Source: JANWLD01 sp036278875
GTDB lineage: Bacteria; Patescibacteriota; Saccharimonadia; Saccharimonadales; 2-12-FULL-41-12
Length of the DNA stretch: 58,895 bases
Reading direction: 5' to 3'
Assembly: GCA_036278875.1 (NCBI GenBank)
Contig: DASUKF010000036.1
Location: 1-58,895, forward strand
Shown: one piece after another, positions 34,676-43,179 of the stretch
Position numbering within the stretch: the first letter of the stretch is position 1
How the letters are laid out: each line of letters begins with the position of its first letter
Notes under the pieces: generated by a model
Told to the model about the DNA's origin: nothing
What the model saw: only the letters and a program-made list of their open reading frames with translations
Databases searched by the model: none
Translations under genes and position numbers: made by a program

Positions 34676-35863
34676 TTATTTTTCCTTTTTCGGCTGGATA
34701 TCCATTACTATTGCCCGTACCGGTTCATGCTTAAGATATCTGGCAAAAAGCTCGTTCTTTAAGTTTTTGCGTGCATTTTCTTTATATGCGCGCGCAGGTT
34801 CGGTACCGTTTATGGCATTGACTATCATATCCGACAAGTTGAAAGGTACTACTATGTCCGACTCTTGGTACGCACCGAACGGGTGCTGCCAAAAGCCGAA
34901 TCCGGCCAGCTGGGGCAGTGACGGTACCAATAGTTCCTCAGGACCCAGAACCGTTTCGTCATTAAGCAAGTCCGGTATATTGAGTTCCGTTGCACCGTAA
35001 ACTATAGCGGGCCAGCCTATGGCCGAATCACCTGATTCCATAAAATCCAGTCCTTCGGAGCGTATCCTGGAAATATTGGTAAAGAAATCCGGTTTCAGGC
35101 TCTGGCTTTTATAAAAAGCGGCCAGCCTGACTATATTCTTTATCTGGAGCAATATGGAATCTACCACAAAAAGCACATCACCTTTGAACCTTTTATCCGG
35201 TACGGCTATCTCTATACCTGCAGTTTCCTGATGGGCATAAATAATATGTTTGAGCCGTATACCGGCCTTGTCCAGCTGACGACGGCGGATATCCGAGAGT
35301 ATGGATATGGACACGGGTTTATAATCAAAATCACTTATAGAAAGCTTATCGGCCTGGGCGGCATACTTGGAAAACCATGAGGACGGTTCGCTTAAAGGCG
35401 CATAGCAGTAAAAAACCGATACGTTTTCCCGTTTAAGCGCCGAGTCTATGGACCTTATTGAAAATATCTTCATCAGTTTTTTTGGCGGGTTTAGCTTTAG
35501 CTGCCTGCGGGCAGAGGAATCTTTCAAGGACCACACGGATTTCTTGCCGATTCTTTTATCGACGAATCTTATGGCTTTATTGACCATCTGCCTGGGTGTG
35601 TCGTCAGGTTTCGTTCCAATCACTTCAGCCAATTCATCGGAATGTTTAAGCGCCAGCTGCGACATAGCGAAATACAGCTCCCCGGCCGTAGTATCGTTCT
35701 CGTCAAGTCCCAGCAGACGTGCCTTTTCTTTGAAAAGCAGCTTGAGCTCACCGGTAAGTCTTATGTCCACGCCCGGCTTGCCGGATAATCTTTCGAGCTT
35801 TTCTATTTTGTGAAAAAGCTGCGGCCTTGGCTCGTCCAGTATGTCGGATATCAGCCGCGTCAT
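34676..35863 (-). CDS. Hypothetical protein, 395 aa
   Basis: I do not recognise this protein. It is soluble, with a helical N-terminal half (residues 1-140, many Lys/Leu), an alpha/beta middle and a C-terminal tail rich in Lys/Arg. No nucleotide-binding or catalytic motif stands out. It lies between the PfkB kinase (7 nt upstream) and the LOG-like gene (1 nt downstream) on the same strand, so it is co-transcribed with both. Length and codon use are normal for the region. Function unknown. Confidence 0.75.
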   Translation of the reverse strand: MTRLISDILDEPRPQLFHKIEKLERLSGKPGVDIRLTGELKLLFKEKARLLGLDENDTTAGELYFAMSQLALKHSDELAEVIGTKPDDTPRQMVNKAIRFVDKRIGKKSVWSLKDSSARRQLKLNPPKKLMKIFSIRSIDSALKRENVSVFYCYAPLSEPSSWFSKYAAQADKLSISDFDYKPVSISILSDIRRRQLDKAGIRLKHIIYAHQETAGIEIAVPDKRFKGDVLFVVDSILLQIKNIVRLAAFYKSQSLKPDFFTNISRIRSEGLDFMESGDSAIGWPAIVYGATELNIPDLLNDETVLGPEELLVPSLPQLAGFGFWQHPFGAYQESDIVVPFNLSDMIVNAINGTEPARAYKENARKNLKNELFARYLKHEPVRAIVMDIQPKKEK

Positions 35864-35870
35864 AAGCAGG

Positions 35871-36869
35871 CTAAAGCCTTTCCGGTTTATAGGTTCTGGG
35901 GGCGTTTTTCAAATAATGAGCCAGTTCTCTTTCGCTAAGCAGTCCGGCCTGGGCACCGACATGCTGGACTACATTCATCGAGCTTATAGGGGCCCACTGC
36001 AGAGCACCGTCCACGGTATTGCCCATGATTATCGCGGCTACGAAGGTCGAAGTAAAGGCATCTCCTGCGCCGGTCCTATCCATAGGCGGTTTCGAGTCAG
36101 GATATATCGGCATCTTGAATCTGTTAGTACCGTCGCTGGCATAGCTGCCGGCAGGGCCGTCGCTGATAACGGCTATCTTGGGGCCGAGAGCATGCAGACG
36201 GTCGAGCAAGTCGTTGATATCCTCATGGTTGCCGCCGGTTATATACGCAGCCTCTTCCCTGTTCACTGCCGCCAGTTCGCTGCGCGCATATATACGCTTC
36301 AGTCTTTCCGCACCGGCTTCCATCTGGAAAGTTCCGGGCTGGAAAGCCAATTTGACCTCAGTATGTTCTTCCAGCCAATCGGCCAAATCGTCATGAAATT
36401 CCATGGCGTTCTTGCTGATTGAACTGAAGTATATCCATTTCGGTATCTCTTTAGGACGCAGATGCGGCCAGTGGTAATCATATTCCTCATGCTTGATAAG
36501 TATGGTCCTCTCATCCTTATACCAGAGCACGTAATGATAATTGCTGTTCTTGTGCGTGTTTATATGCACATAACGCGTATCTACACCGGCTTTTTCCAGA
36601 GTATGTATTGTGTCCCGACCGGCGGAATCCGAGCCGACGTTAGTAACCATACCGGACTTTAACCCCAGTTTCGAGAAGTTGACCGAAGCATTAGGCGCAT
36701 TGCCCACGGCATGGACGACTTCGACATGGTCATAAGGTATCTTTGTGCCGAACGGCATGGCCAGAAGCGGTCCTTGGTCGGTATTCTGCACTGCCGCCCT
36801 GTCATCCAAAAGTTTTATGAACGCGTCCGTAACTATGTCGCCTACGCTTAATACATCGAATTGGGTCAT
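35871..36869 (-). CDS. PfkB-family sugar/nucleoside kinase
   Basis: 332 residues with the ribokinase-like fold. The N-terminal glycine motif (GNAPNASVNFSKLG) and the C-terminal signature DRTGAGDAFTSTF with its catalytic Asp are present. The family includes ribokinase, adenosine kinase, fructokinase and Pfk-2; the sequence alone does not fix the sugar. Because it follows the class II aldolase gene in the same operon, phosphorylation of a fructose phosphate or ribose is plausible; this would matter, since no PfkA appears in this window. 79 nt separate it from the aldolase gene. Confidence 0.85.
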   Translation of the reverse strand: MTQFDVLSVGDIVTDAFIKLLDDRAAVQNTDQGPLLAMPFGTKIPYDHVEVVHAVGNAPNASVNFSKLGLKSGMVTNVGSDSAGRDTIHTLEKAGVDTRYVHINTHKNSNYHYVLWYKDERTILIKHEEYDYHWPHLRPKEIPKWIYFSSISKNAMEFHDDLADWLEEHTEVKLAFQPGTFQMEAGAERLKRIYARSELAAVNREEAAYITGGNHEDINDLLDRLHALGPKIAVISDGPAGSYASDGTNRFKMPIYPDSKPPMDRTGAGDAFTSTFVAAIIMGNTVDGALQWAPISSMNVVQHVGAQAGLLSERELAHYLKNAPRTYKPERL

Positions 36870-36948
36870 TTATTCACCTTTATCTTATTTGCTTGTCTAT
36901 TTATCATTTTGTCAAACCAGGCCCGTCATTGCAATAAGCTTACGCTTA

Positions 36949-37860
36949 TCAGGCTTTTGATTTGCCCACCGAACCGAACATATCCATCTTTTCTTCTACC
37001 ACCCGCTGCACACTGCCTATGACTTCATCCATCAGCTTGAATACCGCCAGTTCATCCGGATTTTCCTTTAGCGCACGCTCCAGAGAATCACGAAAAGCCA
37101 AGCGCATGTCCGAACTGATATTTATCTTATTTACGCCTATCTTTATCGCATCCTGGAAATAATGCCCCGGGGTGCCGCCGCCACCGTGCAGACTTATATG
37201 GCAGTCTACGGCTTCACGCACAAGTTTAAGAAGCTCCAGGTCGAGCACTTTAGGAGCATGATGTTTACCATGCAGATTACCTATGGCCGCGGCATATATA
37301 TCTATGCCGGTAGCCTCTATGAACTGTCTGGCGCTTTCCGGCGTGGAAAAACCTTCTTTGAACTTTTCATGGTCTGGCCTGCCGTGCGCGTCTTGCGGTA
37401 CGCCGTCGAAATATCGCGGTTCGCTCTCTACCAGTGCACCGGTCAGTCTTGCACAATCGGCGACCAGCTTGGTCCCGGCGACTATATCTTCGTCGCTTGC
37501 GCCGGGATCGGCACGGGAAATGTCTATATGTATCAGTTCGAACCCGGCTTCAATGCTTTCTATCGCAGAGTCTACGCTGGGTCCATGGTCCAGGCCCAGG
37601 TACATTTCTATGCTCAGCTCGCGTTTGTAATTGTCGACCATGTCGCGGATATTATCTATGCCGAGTGAACGAATCTCATCGTGCGTTGCCTCTACGATTA
37701 CCGGAGACTTTTTTACCACCGCGGCGCGGGCTATGGCCTTCAGCGTTTCCTGATTGTCCAGGTTGAAAGCGCCTACGGCGAACCTCTCGGCACGAGCGCG
37801 CCTCATCAGACCGCGCGCGGCGGCCGTATTATTCCTTATCTGTCTAAGCGTAAGCGACAT
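36949..37860 (-). CDS. Class II fructose-bisphosphate aldolase family protein
   Basis: 303 residues. Class II aldolase features: VGAFNLDNQETLKA, the catalytic Asp of LGLDHGPS, metal-binding His residues in GNLHGKH and SLHGGGGTPGHYF, and a late VNKINISSDMRLAF. The family splits fructose-1,6-bisphosphate or tagatose-bisphosphate using zinc. The second Gly-rich motif is HGGGG, where most have HGGSG. It starts 6 nt after the transketolase C-subunit gene, in the same operon. Confidence 0.92.
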   Translation of the reverse strand: MSLTLRQIRNNTAAARGLMRRARAERFAVGAFNLDNQETLKAIARAAVVKKSPVIVEATHDEIRSLGIDNIRDMVDNYKRELSIEMYLGLDHGPSVDSAIESIEAGFELIHIDISRADPGASDEDIVAGTKLVADCARLTGALVESEPRYFDGVPQDAHGRPDHEKFKEGFSTPESARQFIEATGIDIYAAAIGNLHGKHHAPKVLDLELLKLVREAVDCHISLHGGGGTPGHYFQDAIKIGVNKINISSDMRLAFRDSLERALKENPDELAVFKLMDEVIGSVQRVVEEKMDMFGSVGKSKA

Positions 37861-37866
37861 TTCAGA

Positions 37867-38838
37867 TTATTTTACCATCTTACGGGCATGCGCCATGATA
37901 TGTTTAGCTGTCAGGCCGTAATGTTCCAGAAGTTCCTCCGGTTTGCCGGATTGCCCGAACCTGTCTTTTATGCCTAACCTCTTTATCGGTACCGGAAATT
38001 CTTCGCCTAAAAGTTCCGCTATCGCTCCACCTAAACCCCCGTTTATCTGATGTTCCTCGACTGTAATGACTTTCTTGGTCTTATGTACGCTAGCCAGGAT
38101 AGTCACTATATCCAAAGGCTTGACGGTAGGCACATGCACGACCTCCAGGTCAATGCCTTCAGTGAACAATTGTTCAGCGGCAGCCAGGGCATGGTACGTC
38201 ATGGTTCCGGTCGAGATAACAGTCAGATCGCTGCCTTCGGTATATGTATATGCCCGGCCTATTTCGAACGGCGTTTTTTCAGTAGTTATTATCGGGGTGG
38301 CTTCCCGTGCCAGCCGGATATAATTAGGCCGCTTGTCTATAGCCATTGCCAGAGTCGCCTTTTCCGCTTCCAGGCTATCGGCCGGCGCTATCACCACCAT
38401 GTTCGGCAGCACCCTCATAAGAGCCATGTCTTCCAGCATCTGATGCGTCGCGCCGTCAGGCCCTACGCTGACTCCGGCGTGCGAACCGACTATCTTTACC
38501 GGCCGGTCATTGAGGCATATCGTGGTGCGTATCTGCTCCCAGTTGCGCCCCGGGCTGAATGCGGCATACGAGCTTACGAACGGCATTTTGCCTCCCGCTG
38601 CCAGGCCCGATCCTACGGTCGCCAGGTTCTGCTCGGCCACGCCGATTTCAACGAATCTTTCCGGAAACGCTTCCGCGAACAGGCTCATCTGAGTAGAATC
38701 GGTCAAATCCGCGCATGCCGCCACCACGTTTTCATCGCGTTTGCCGGCTTCCAGAAGGCCGCGCCCGAAACCTTTTCTTATCGGCTCCTGCTCTATATCC
38801 TTAACCAGCACATCCTTTATAAGATATAACTCACTCAT
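37867..38838 (-). CDS. Transketolase, C-terminal subunit
   Basis: 323 residues from the ATG at 38838 (MSELYLIKDVL), chosen because it overlaps the N-subunit stop by 8 nt and matches the family; the frame extends further but only into the N-subunit gene. It holds the pyrimidine-binding domain (IGVAEQNLATVGSGLAAGG) and the C-terminal transketolase domain (KVITVEEHQINGGLGGA). With the N-subunit it forms the thiamine-diphosphate enzyme that moves two-carbon units in the pentose-phosphate route. Confidence 0.95.
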   Translation of the reverse strand: MSELYLIKDVLVKDIEQEPIRKGFGRGLLEAGKRDENVVAACADLTDSTQMSLFAEAFPERFVEIGVAEQNLATVGSGLAAGGKMPFVSSYAAFSPGRNWEQIRTTICLNDRPVKIVGSHAGVSVGPDGATHQMLEDMALMRVLPNMVVIAPADSLEAEKATLAMAIDKRPNYIRLAREATPIITTEKTPFEIGRAYTYTEGSDLTVISTGTMTYHALAAAEQLFTEGIDLEVVHVPTVKPLDIVTILASVHKTKKVITVEEHQINGGLGGAIAELLGEEFPVPIKRLGIKDRFGQSGKPEELLEHYGLTAKHIMAHARKMVK

Positions 38839-39688
38839 GTTCGCCTCGTATCTTTCCTCCCAGGGTGCGAAGCTCGTGCAAAGCTTTCTTCGCCTCCTCA
38901 TGATTCGGCGGCTTGCCGTGCCAGTGAAAGTCATATTCCATAAAGTCCACACCCTTGCCCGGTACCGTATGGGCTATGATTACGACAGGTTTTTCTACTA
39001 TAGCCCTCCCCAGCTTGCAAGCATCTATCACTTCCTGGATATTATTCCCGTCTATCTCCAGCACATGCCAGCCGAACGATTCCCATTTGGCCCGCAGATC
39101 CTCCAGCGGCATAACTTTTTCCGTCGGACCGTCTATCTGAATGTTGTTCCTGTCTATTATTCCGATAATATTGCTGAGTTTATATTTGCCGGCGAGCATA
39201 GCGGCTTCCCAGACATTTCCTTCATCCAGTTCGCCGTCCCCCATGACCACGTAAACCCATCTGCGTTCTTCGCCGTCCATGCGCATAGCCAGGCTCATTC
39301 CTGCAGCCTGGCTCAACCCGCAGCCTAAGGGGCCGCTGGTCGTTTCTAGCCCCGGAAGTTTAGTCCTTTCCGGGTGTCCCTGCAGGCGAGAACCGAAACG
39401 GCGCAGGGTAGCAAGTTCATTTTTATCAAAATAGCCTGCATGGGCCATAGCGACGTACTGCACAGGTACGACATGGCCGTTGCTCACAAGCAGTAAATCC
39501 CGCTTGTTCCAATCAGGTTTTTTCGGGTTGTAATTCAGGATATTGAAATAAAGCGCACTGAAGATATCGGCAAGGCCTAACGGTCCGGCGGAGTGTCCGC
39601 TTCCGGCGTGCTCAAGCATTTTGATGATATCCCGCCTGATATCATTCGCTTTTTTCTCCAATACAACGGTAGATAGTTCTTTAGCCAT
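38831..39688 (-). CDS. Transketolase, N-terminal subunit
   Basis: 285 residues. HAGSGHSAGPLGLADIF and the thiamine-diphosphate motif GDGELDEGNVWEA followed by DRNNIQIDG mark the N-terminal half of a split transketolase. It starts 22 nt after the pilin gene's stop on the same strand and overlaps the C-subunit gene, so the two halves are translated together. Confidence 0.95.
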   Translation of the reverse strand: MAKELSTVVLEKKANDIRRDIIKMLEHAGSGHSAGPLGLADIFSALYFNILNYNPKKPDWNKRDLLLVSNGHVVPVQYVAMAHAGYFDKNELATLRRFGSRLQGHPERTKLPGLETTSGPLGCGLSQAAGMSLAMRMDGEERRWVYVVMGDGELDEGNVWEAAMLAGKYKLSNIIGIIDRNNIQIDGPTEKVMPLEDLRAKWESFGWHVLEIDGNNIQEVIDACKLGRAIVEKPVVIIAHTVPGKGVDFMEYDFHWHGKPPNHEEAKKALHELRTLGGKIRGEHE

Positions 39689-39710
39689 TCTGCTAATGAT
39701 TATAACAAAG

Positions 39711-40337
39711 CTAGTTTATAGCTGAAGCGTTTTTGAAATCAGAGGTGAATGATTCATTAAGTTGAGCTACTTTGTTGACATATCCATCCAAGGCTTCCCT
39801 GTCATTACTGGTGCATGGTGTTCCATTAGGGTGGGCTCCGGTTATAAAGAATCCATCGAACTGTTTTAAAAGCCCGCCATAGTCCATGCTTGGTTTGTAA
39901 GTGCCCGATTCTTTGCCTAAGGCTATGAAATTTGAGCTTTCAGCATGCAACGTACCATTACTGCACGCCCTTGCATATCCGTCCAAAGTCTTTGACGATA
40001 CATATATATATGTCTTGTTCTTACCATTAACGTCCGTCCCTGTTTCGGCTCTATATTTTGCATCAAGCAGGTCCTGGCTGAGCGGAACCTTGACCCCATA
40101 TTCCTTAATGCTGAGATATTTTATATGCTCAATTGCTTTCTGTGGGGCTGACGAGGCCTGTCCGGCGGAAGATTGGTTTTGCTGGATAGTCGAACCGTTT
40201 GCGCCGTTTAACGATTCATCGGTCTTTTTATTTGCGTTATAGACATAGAAAATGACAAAACCTATAAGGGTTAACGCTATGAGCGTCAACAGGCCTTCGA
40301 TCACCGAAAAACCTTTTTGATTTTTGGACAGTTTCAT
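39711..40337 (-). CDS. Type IV pilin-like protein
   Basis: 208 residues. The N-terminus is a class III prepilin signal: short basic leader, cleavage site G9 then FSVIE with Glu at mature position 5, and a hydrophobic helix (about 11-31). The rest is a soluble head with two cysteine pairs likely (C125 region ARACSNG; PCTSND) . It should be processed by prepilin peptidase and act as a pilin or pseudopilin. It is oddly placed inside the sugar-metabolism operon, between rpe and transketolase. Confidence 0.85.
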   Translation of the reverse strand: MKLSKNQKGFSVIEGLLTLIALTLIGFVIFYVYNANKKTDESLNGANGSTIQQNQSSAGQASSAPQKAIEHIKYLSIKEYGVKVPLSQDLLDAKYRAETGTDVNGKNKTYIYVSSKTLDGYARACSNGTLHAESSNFIALGKESGTYKPSMDYGGLLKQFDGFFITGAHPNGTPCTSNDREALDGYVNKVAQLNESFTSDFKNASAIN

Positions 40338-40381
40338 TTTTTACCTTTTTGCTTATGTTTAAATATTGGCTAAATCGTATC

Positions 40382-41014
40382 TTATTGTTTTACAATTTGC
40401 AACAGTCTCTCGTAAGCCTTTTTAGGGTTCTCGGCCTTCTGGATGAACCCCCCGGCGTTGAGCACATCTATTCCGGCTTCTACCAGCTGTTTTGCATTCT
40501 GGTCGTTGGTACCGCCGTCCCAGCCTATTTCCAGGTCCGGTTTCAGCTCTTTGGCCTGTCTGGCTTTTATTGCCTGTGTTAAGTCGGCATTGCCGCCGAA
40601 ACTGCCTAATTTGCCGCCGAAAATCAGCACATGGTCAAAACTTCCTATAATATCCTTTACGCCCTCTATCGGCGTGTCTGCAAGCAGGCAGATGCCGGCC
40701 GATATACCGTTCAAGTGCATCTTCTCCGCAAAATCTTTATGGTCTATATCAGCCTCGGCGTGTATTATCACCAGGCTTGGTTTAAGCTCGATGAGCTTGT
40801 CTATATAATCCCCGGGGTGCCTGTACATGATGTGTATGTCCGCCGTTATGTGACCGGGCCACCATATCTTGTCCAGATCTATGGATTTCGGACTTGCGAA
40901 ATCACCGTCCATAAGGTCTATCTGCACCCTGGGGGCAAACGCGGCAACTCTGTTCATCTGGGCTTCGTATTCTTCTTCGTTTGTAGCTAAGACCGTGGGA
41001 CAGACTGCGCTCAT
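40382..41014 (-). CDS. Ribulose-phosphate 3-epimerase family protein
   Basis: 210 residues, a TIM barrel of the Rpe family: MSAVCPTVLA at the start, QIDLMDGDF in place of HxDxMDG, DIHIMYRHPGDYI and IGWDGGTNDQNA with the second catalytic Asp. The first metal-ligand His is Gln here, so the metal site is changed. It is translated 1 nt before rpiB's end in the same operon, which supports a role in the pentose-phosphate pathway. Confidence 0.85.
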   Translation of the reverse strand: MSAVCPTVLATNEEEYEAQMNRVAAFAPRVQIDLMDGDFASPKSIDLDKIWWPGHITADIHIMYRHPGDYIDKLIELKPSLVIIHAEADIDHKDFAEKMHLNGISAGICLLADTPIEGVKDIIGSFDHVLIFGGKLGSFGGNADLTQAIKARQAKELKPDLEIGWDGGTNDQNAKQLVEAGIDVLNAGGFIQKAENPKKAYERLLQIVKQ

Positions 41015-41015
41015 T

Positions 41016-41504
41016 TTAGCTATCCAACTTGCTTATCCTGCGCGAGTGTCTTTCGGCTCCACTGAACGGCTCATCGAGCCAGATAGTAACCGCCTTCTCT
41101 ATTTCATCAAGGGAAACGAACCGCGCGGCTATGCTTAGCATGTTGGCATCGTTGTGCTGTTTTGAAAGGCGTAGTATTTCATATTCATCGGATGATTCTT
41201 TGCCGTCCGCGTCAACCGCACCGACTGCTTTGGACGGACCGTAATAGACCATGCAGCGCGCTCTTTTGACACGGTTCGCGGCCATCGCTTCGCCTTGGCC
41301 GCTGCCGCCCATGATTATACCGGCTTCGCATTCTCCTTTTGCTACTGCTTCCGCCGCAGGAAAGATAAAATCCGGATAATCATCCTCTGCATCAAATTCT
41401 TTCGGACCGTAATTTACGCATTCATGTCCTAATCGCGTCAGGAATTCTTCCAGTGCCTTTAGCTGGTCAAATCCGGCATGATCGGTACTCAGAGCAATCT
41501 TCAT
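41016..41504 (-). CDS. rpiB: Ribose-5-phosphate isomerase B
   Basis: 162 residues from the ATG at 41504; a TTG one codon upstream is less likely. The start KIALSTDHAGF and the HNDANMLSIAAR motif are typical. The phosphate-loop reads GGSGQGE, without the catalytic Cys of E. coli RpiB; this matches the actinobacterial type in which a nearby Glu does the proton transfer. It interconverts ribulose-5-P and ribose-5-P. It lies between gap (15-18 nt) and rpe (1 nt) in one operon. Confidence 0.95.
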   Translation of the reverse strand: MKIALSTDHAGFDQLKALEEFLTRLGHECVNYGPKEFDAEDDYPDFIFPAAEAVAKGECEAGIIMGGSGQGEAMAANRVKRARCMVYYGPSKAVGAVDADGKESSDEYEILRLSKQHNDANMLSIAARFVSLDEIEKAVTIWLDEPFSGAERHSRRISKLDS

Positions 41505-41522
41505 CAAATTAAACTTAACGTG

Positions 41523-42545
41523 TTAACTGTCTTTATTATGCAGCTGCTTGCCTACATCCGCAACTATTTCCACCAGTCTGTTAGAATAGCCCCATTCATT
41601 GTCATACCAAACCACCACTTTGGCCAAGTTGCCGTCAACCACATTGGTCAGGGGCAGGTCCACTATACCGGAGTGGCTGTTACCGATAAAGTCGCCGCTT
41701 ACCAGCGGCTCCTCGCTGACAGCCAATATGCCCTGATAATACGGGTCTTTGGCGGCCTTTTTGAATACATCGTTTATTTCATCCTTGGTCGTGTCTTTTT
41801 TCAGTACCGCCGTAACGTCGCTTAAAGATACTACCGGCGTTGGTACGCGCACGCTTAATCCGTCGAATTTATTCTGAAGCTGCGGCAAAGTAAGCGCCAC
41901 CGCTATCGCTGCGCCGGTAGTAGTAGGCACGATATTTTCAGCCGCATTGCGGGCTTCGCGCAGGTCTTTTGCCGGGGCGTCCTGCAGCTTCTGGCTGGCG
42001 GTATAGCTGTGTACTGTCGTCAGCATTGCCTTTTCGATTCCGAATGCCTCGTCAAGTATTGCCATAACTGTCGCAACCGAGTTGGTAGTACAGCTCGCAT
42101 TGCTGATTATTTCGCTGTCTTCGCCCAATTTATCCTCATTTACACCTAGAACGACTGTCGGCACATCGGGGCTTTTGGTGGGGGCGGATATTACTACCCT
42201 TTTGGCGCCGGCTTTGATATGCAATTCAGCGCCTTCTTTCTTGGTAAAGAAGCCCGTACACTCAATAACCACATCAATATTTAAATCTTTCCAGGGCAGA
42301 GCCGCCGGATCTTTTTCGTTGAAGACCTGTATATGCTTGCCCTCTACGATAAGGCCTTTATCGTCATAGCCGGTTTTCTTGTCATATTCACCGAAGTTGC
42401 TGTCATGCTTTAAAAGATGAGCCAGCGAGGCATTATCGGACAGGTCGTTTATGGCGACTATCTCCAAATCCGATCTGTCAAATGCTATTTTGAAAGCGTT
42501 CCGTCCGATTCGTCCGAAACCATTTATTGCAACGCGTGTATTCAT
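41523..42545 (-). CDS. gap: Glyceraldehyde-3-phosphate dehydrogenase
   Basis: 340 residues. VAINGFGRIGRNAFK opens the NAD domain, SNASCTTN holds the catalytic Cys, and VPTPVVSLSDVTAV and WYDNEWGYSNR are conserved. It oxidises glyceraldehyde-3-phosphate in lower glycolysis. A clear promoter precedes it, so it may head the gap-rpiB-rpe-pilin-transketolase-aldolase-kinase operon. Confidence 0.97.
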   Translation of the reverse strand: MNTRVAINGFGRIGRNAFKIAFDRSDLEIVAINDLSDNASLAHLLKHDSNFGEYDKKTGYDDKGLIVEGKHIQVFNEKDPAALPWKDLNIDVVIECTGFFTKKEGAELHIKAGAKRVVISAPTKSPDVPTVVLGVNEDKLGEDSEIISNASCTTNSVATVMAILDEAFGIEKAMLTTVHSYTASQKLQDAPAKDLREARNAAENIVPTTTGAAIAVALTLPQLQNKFDGLSVRVPTPVVSLSDVTAVLKKDTTKDEINDVFKKAAKDPYYQGILAVSEEPLVSGDFIGNSHSGIVDLPLTNVVDGNLAKVVVWYDNEWGYSNRLVEIVADVGKQLHNKDS

Positions 42546-42570
42546 TTTTACCCTTTGTTTATCTTTATTT

Positions 42571-42600
42571 AGTATAACGGTTGTGCTTGATGAGTTTCAA
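42571..42600 (-). promoter_or_regulatory. gap promoter
   Basis: On the minus strand TTGAAA (42595-42600), 18-nt spacer, TATACT (42571-42576). The leader of about 19-25 nt has AAAGGG 5 nt before the ATG. Confidence 0.7.
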
Positions 42601-42611
42601 GTTGCAGCGGA

Positions 42612-43136
42612 CTATTTCTTGTAGCTATCTATTGAATCCCGGATAATTTTTTCGGCTTCAGCTGAATCGCCCCAGCCATTGAAGCTTACAGGGCTGCCCT
42701 TCCAATTGTTTTTCCAGGCTTTGTACTGGCTATAAAAATGTTCAATCATCGGCTTGAAATTTTCGCCAAGATCTTCAACTGAGTTTATATGGCTTTTCGT
42801 AACATCATCGGCTGCGACACAGATTAACTTTTCATCCCCTTCACCATCATCCACCATCTTAAGCACGCCCAATGGACGGCAAGGCACTACGATTCCCGGA
42901 GGGACGGATTCGTCTATTATCAGAAGTGCGTCCAGAGGGTCGCCATCCTCGCATAAAGTATCCGGTACATAGCCGTAATCAGTAGGATAACCCATGCTGG
43001 TGGTACCATTGACCCTATCTAAAAATATCTTGCCGGTTTTTTTGTCCAGTTCATATTTGTTGGTGCCGCCTTTTTGAATCTCTATAACAACATTTATTGT
43101 TTTCGGAGCATCGTCACCATAACTTAGTTCTGTCAT
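42612..43136 (-). CDS. ppa: Inorganic pyrophosphatase
   Basis: 174 residues, family I soluble type. Signature residues: KYELDKKTG, MGYPTDYGYVPDT and DGDPLDALLI with the metal-binding acidic cluster. It hydrolyses pyrophosphate and so drives nucleotide and sugar-nucleotide synthesis. An AGAGGG Shine-Dalgarno lies 4 nt before the start. It is divergent from the glycerophosphodiesterase gene and precedes gap by 66 nt. Confidence 0.96.
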   Translation of the reverse strand: MTELSYGDDAPKTINVVIEIQKGGTNKYELDKKTGKIFLDRVNGTTSMGYPTDYGYVPDTLCEDGDPLDALLIIDESVPPGIVVPCRPLGVLKMVDDGEGDEKLICVAADDVTKSHINSVEDLGENFKPMIEHFYSQYKAWKNNWKGSPVSFNGWGDSAEAEKIIRDSIDSYKK

Positions 43137-43164
43137 TTTTCCCTCTTGATAGTTTTTAATCCCT

Positions 43165-43170
43165 TATAAT
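43165..43170 (+). promoter_or_regulatory. -10 box of the glycerophosphodiesterase gene
   Basis: TATAAT ends 9 nt before the ATG at 43180, predicting a leader of only a few nucleotides. No good -35 at standard distance. Confidence 0.5.
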
Positions 43171-43179
43171 GTAACATAG

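Noticed and set aside
38839..38952. N-terminal extension of the transketolase C-subunit
   Set aside because: It would be read out of frame within the N-subunit gene; the ATG at 38838 matches the family.
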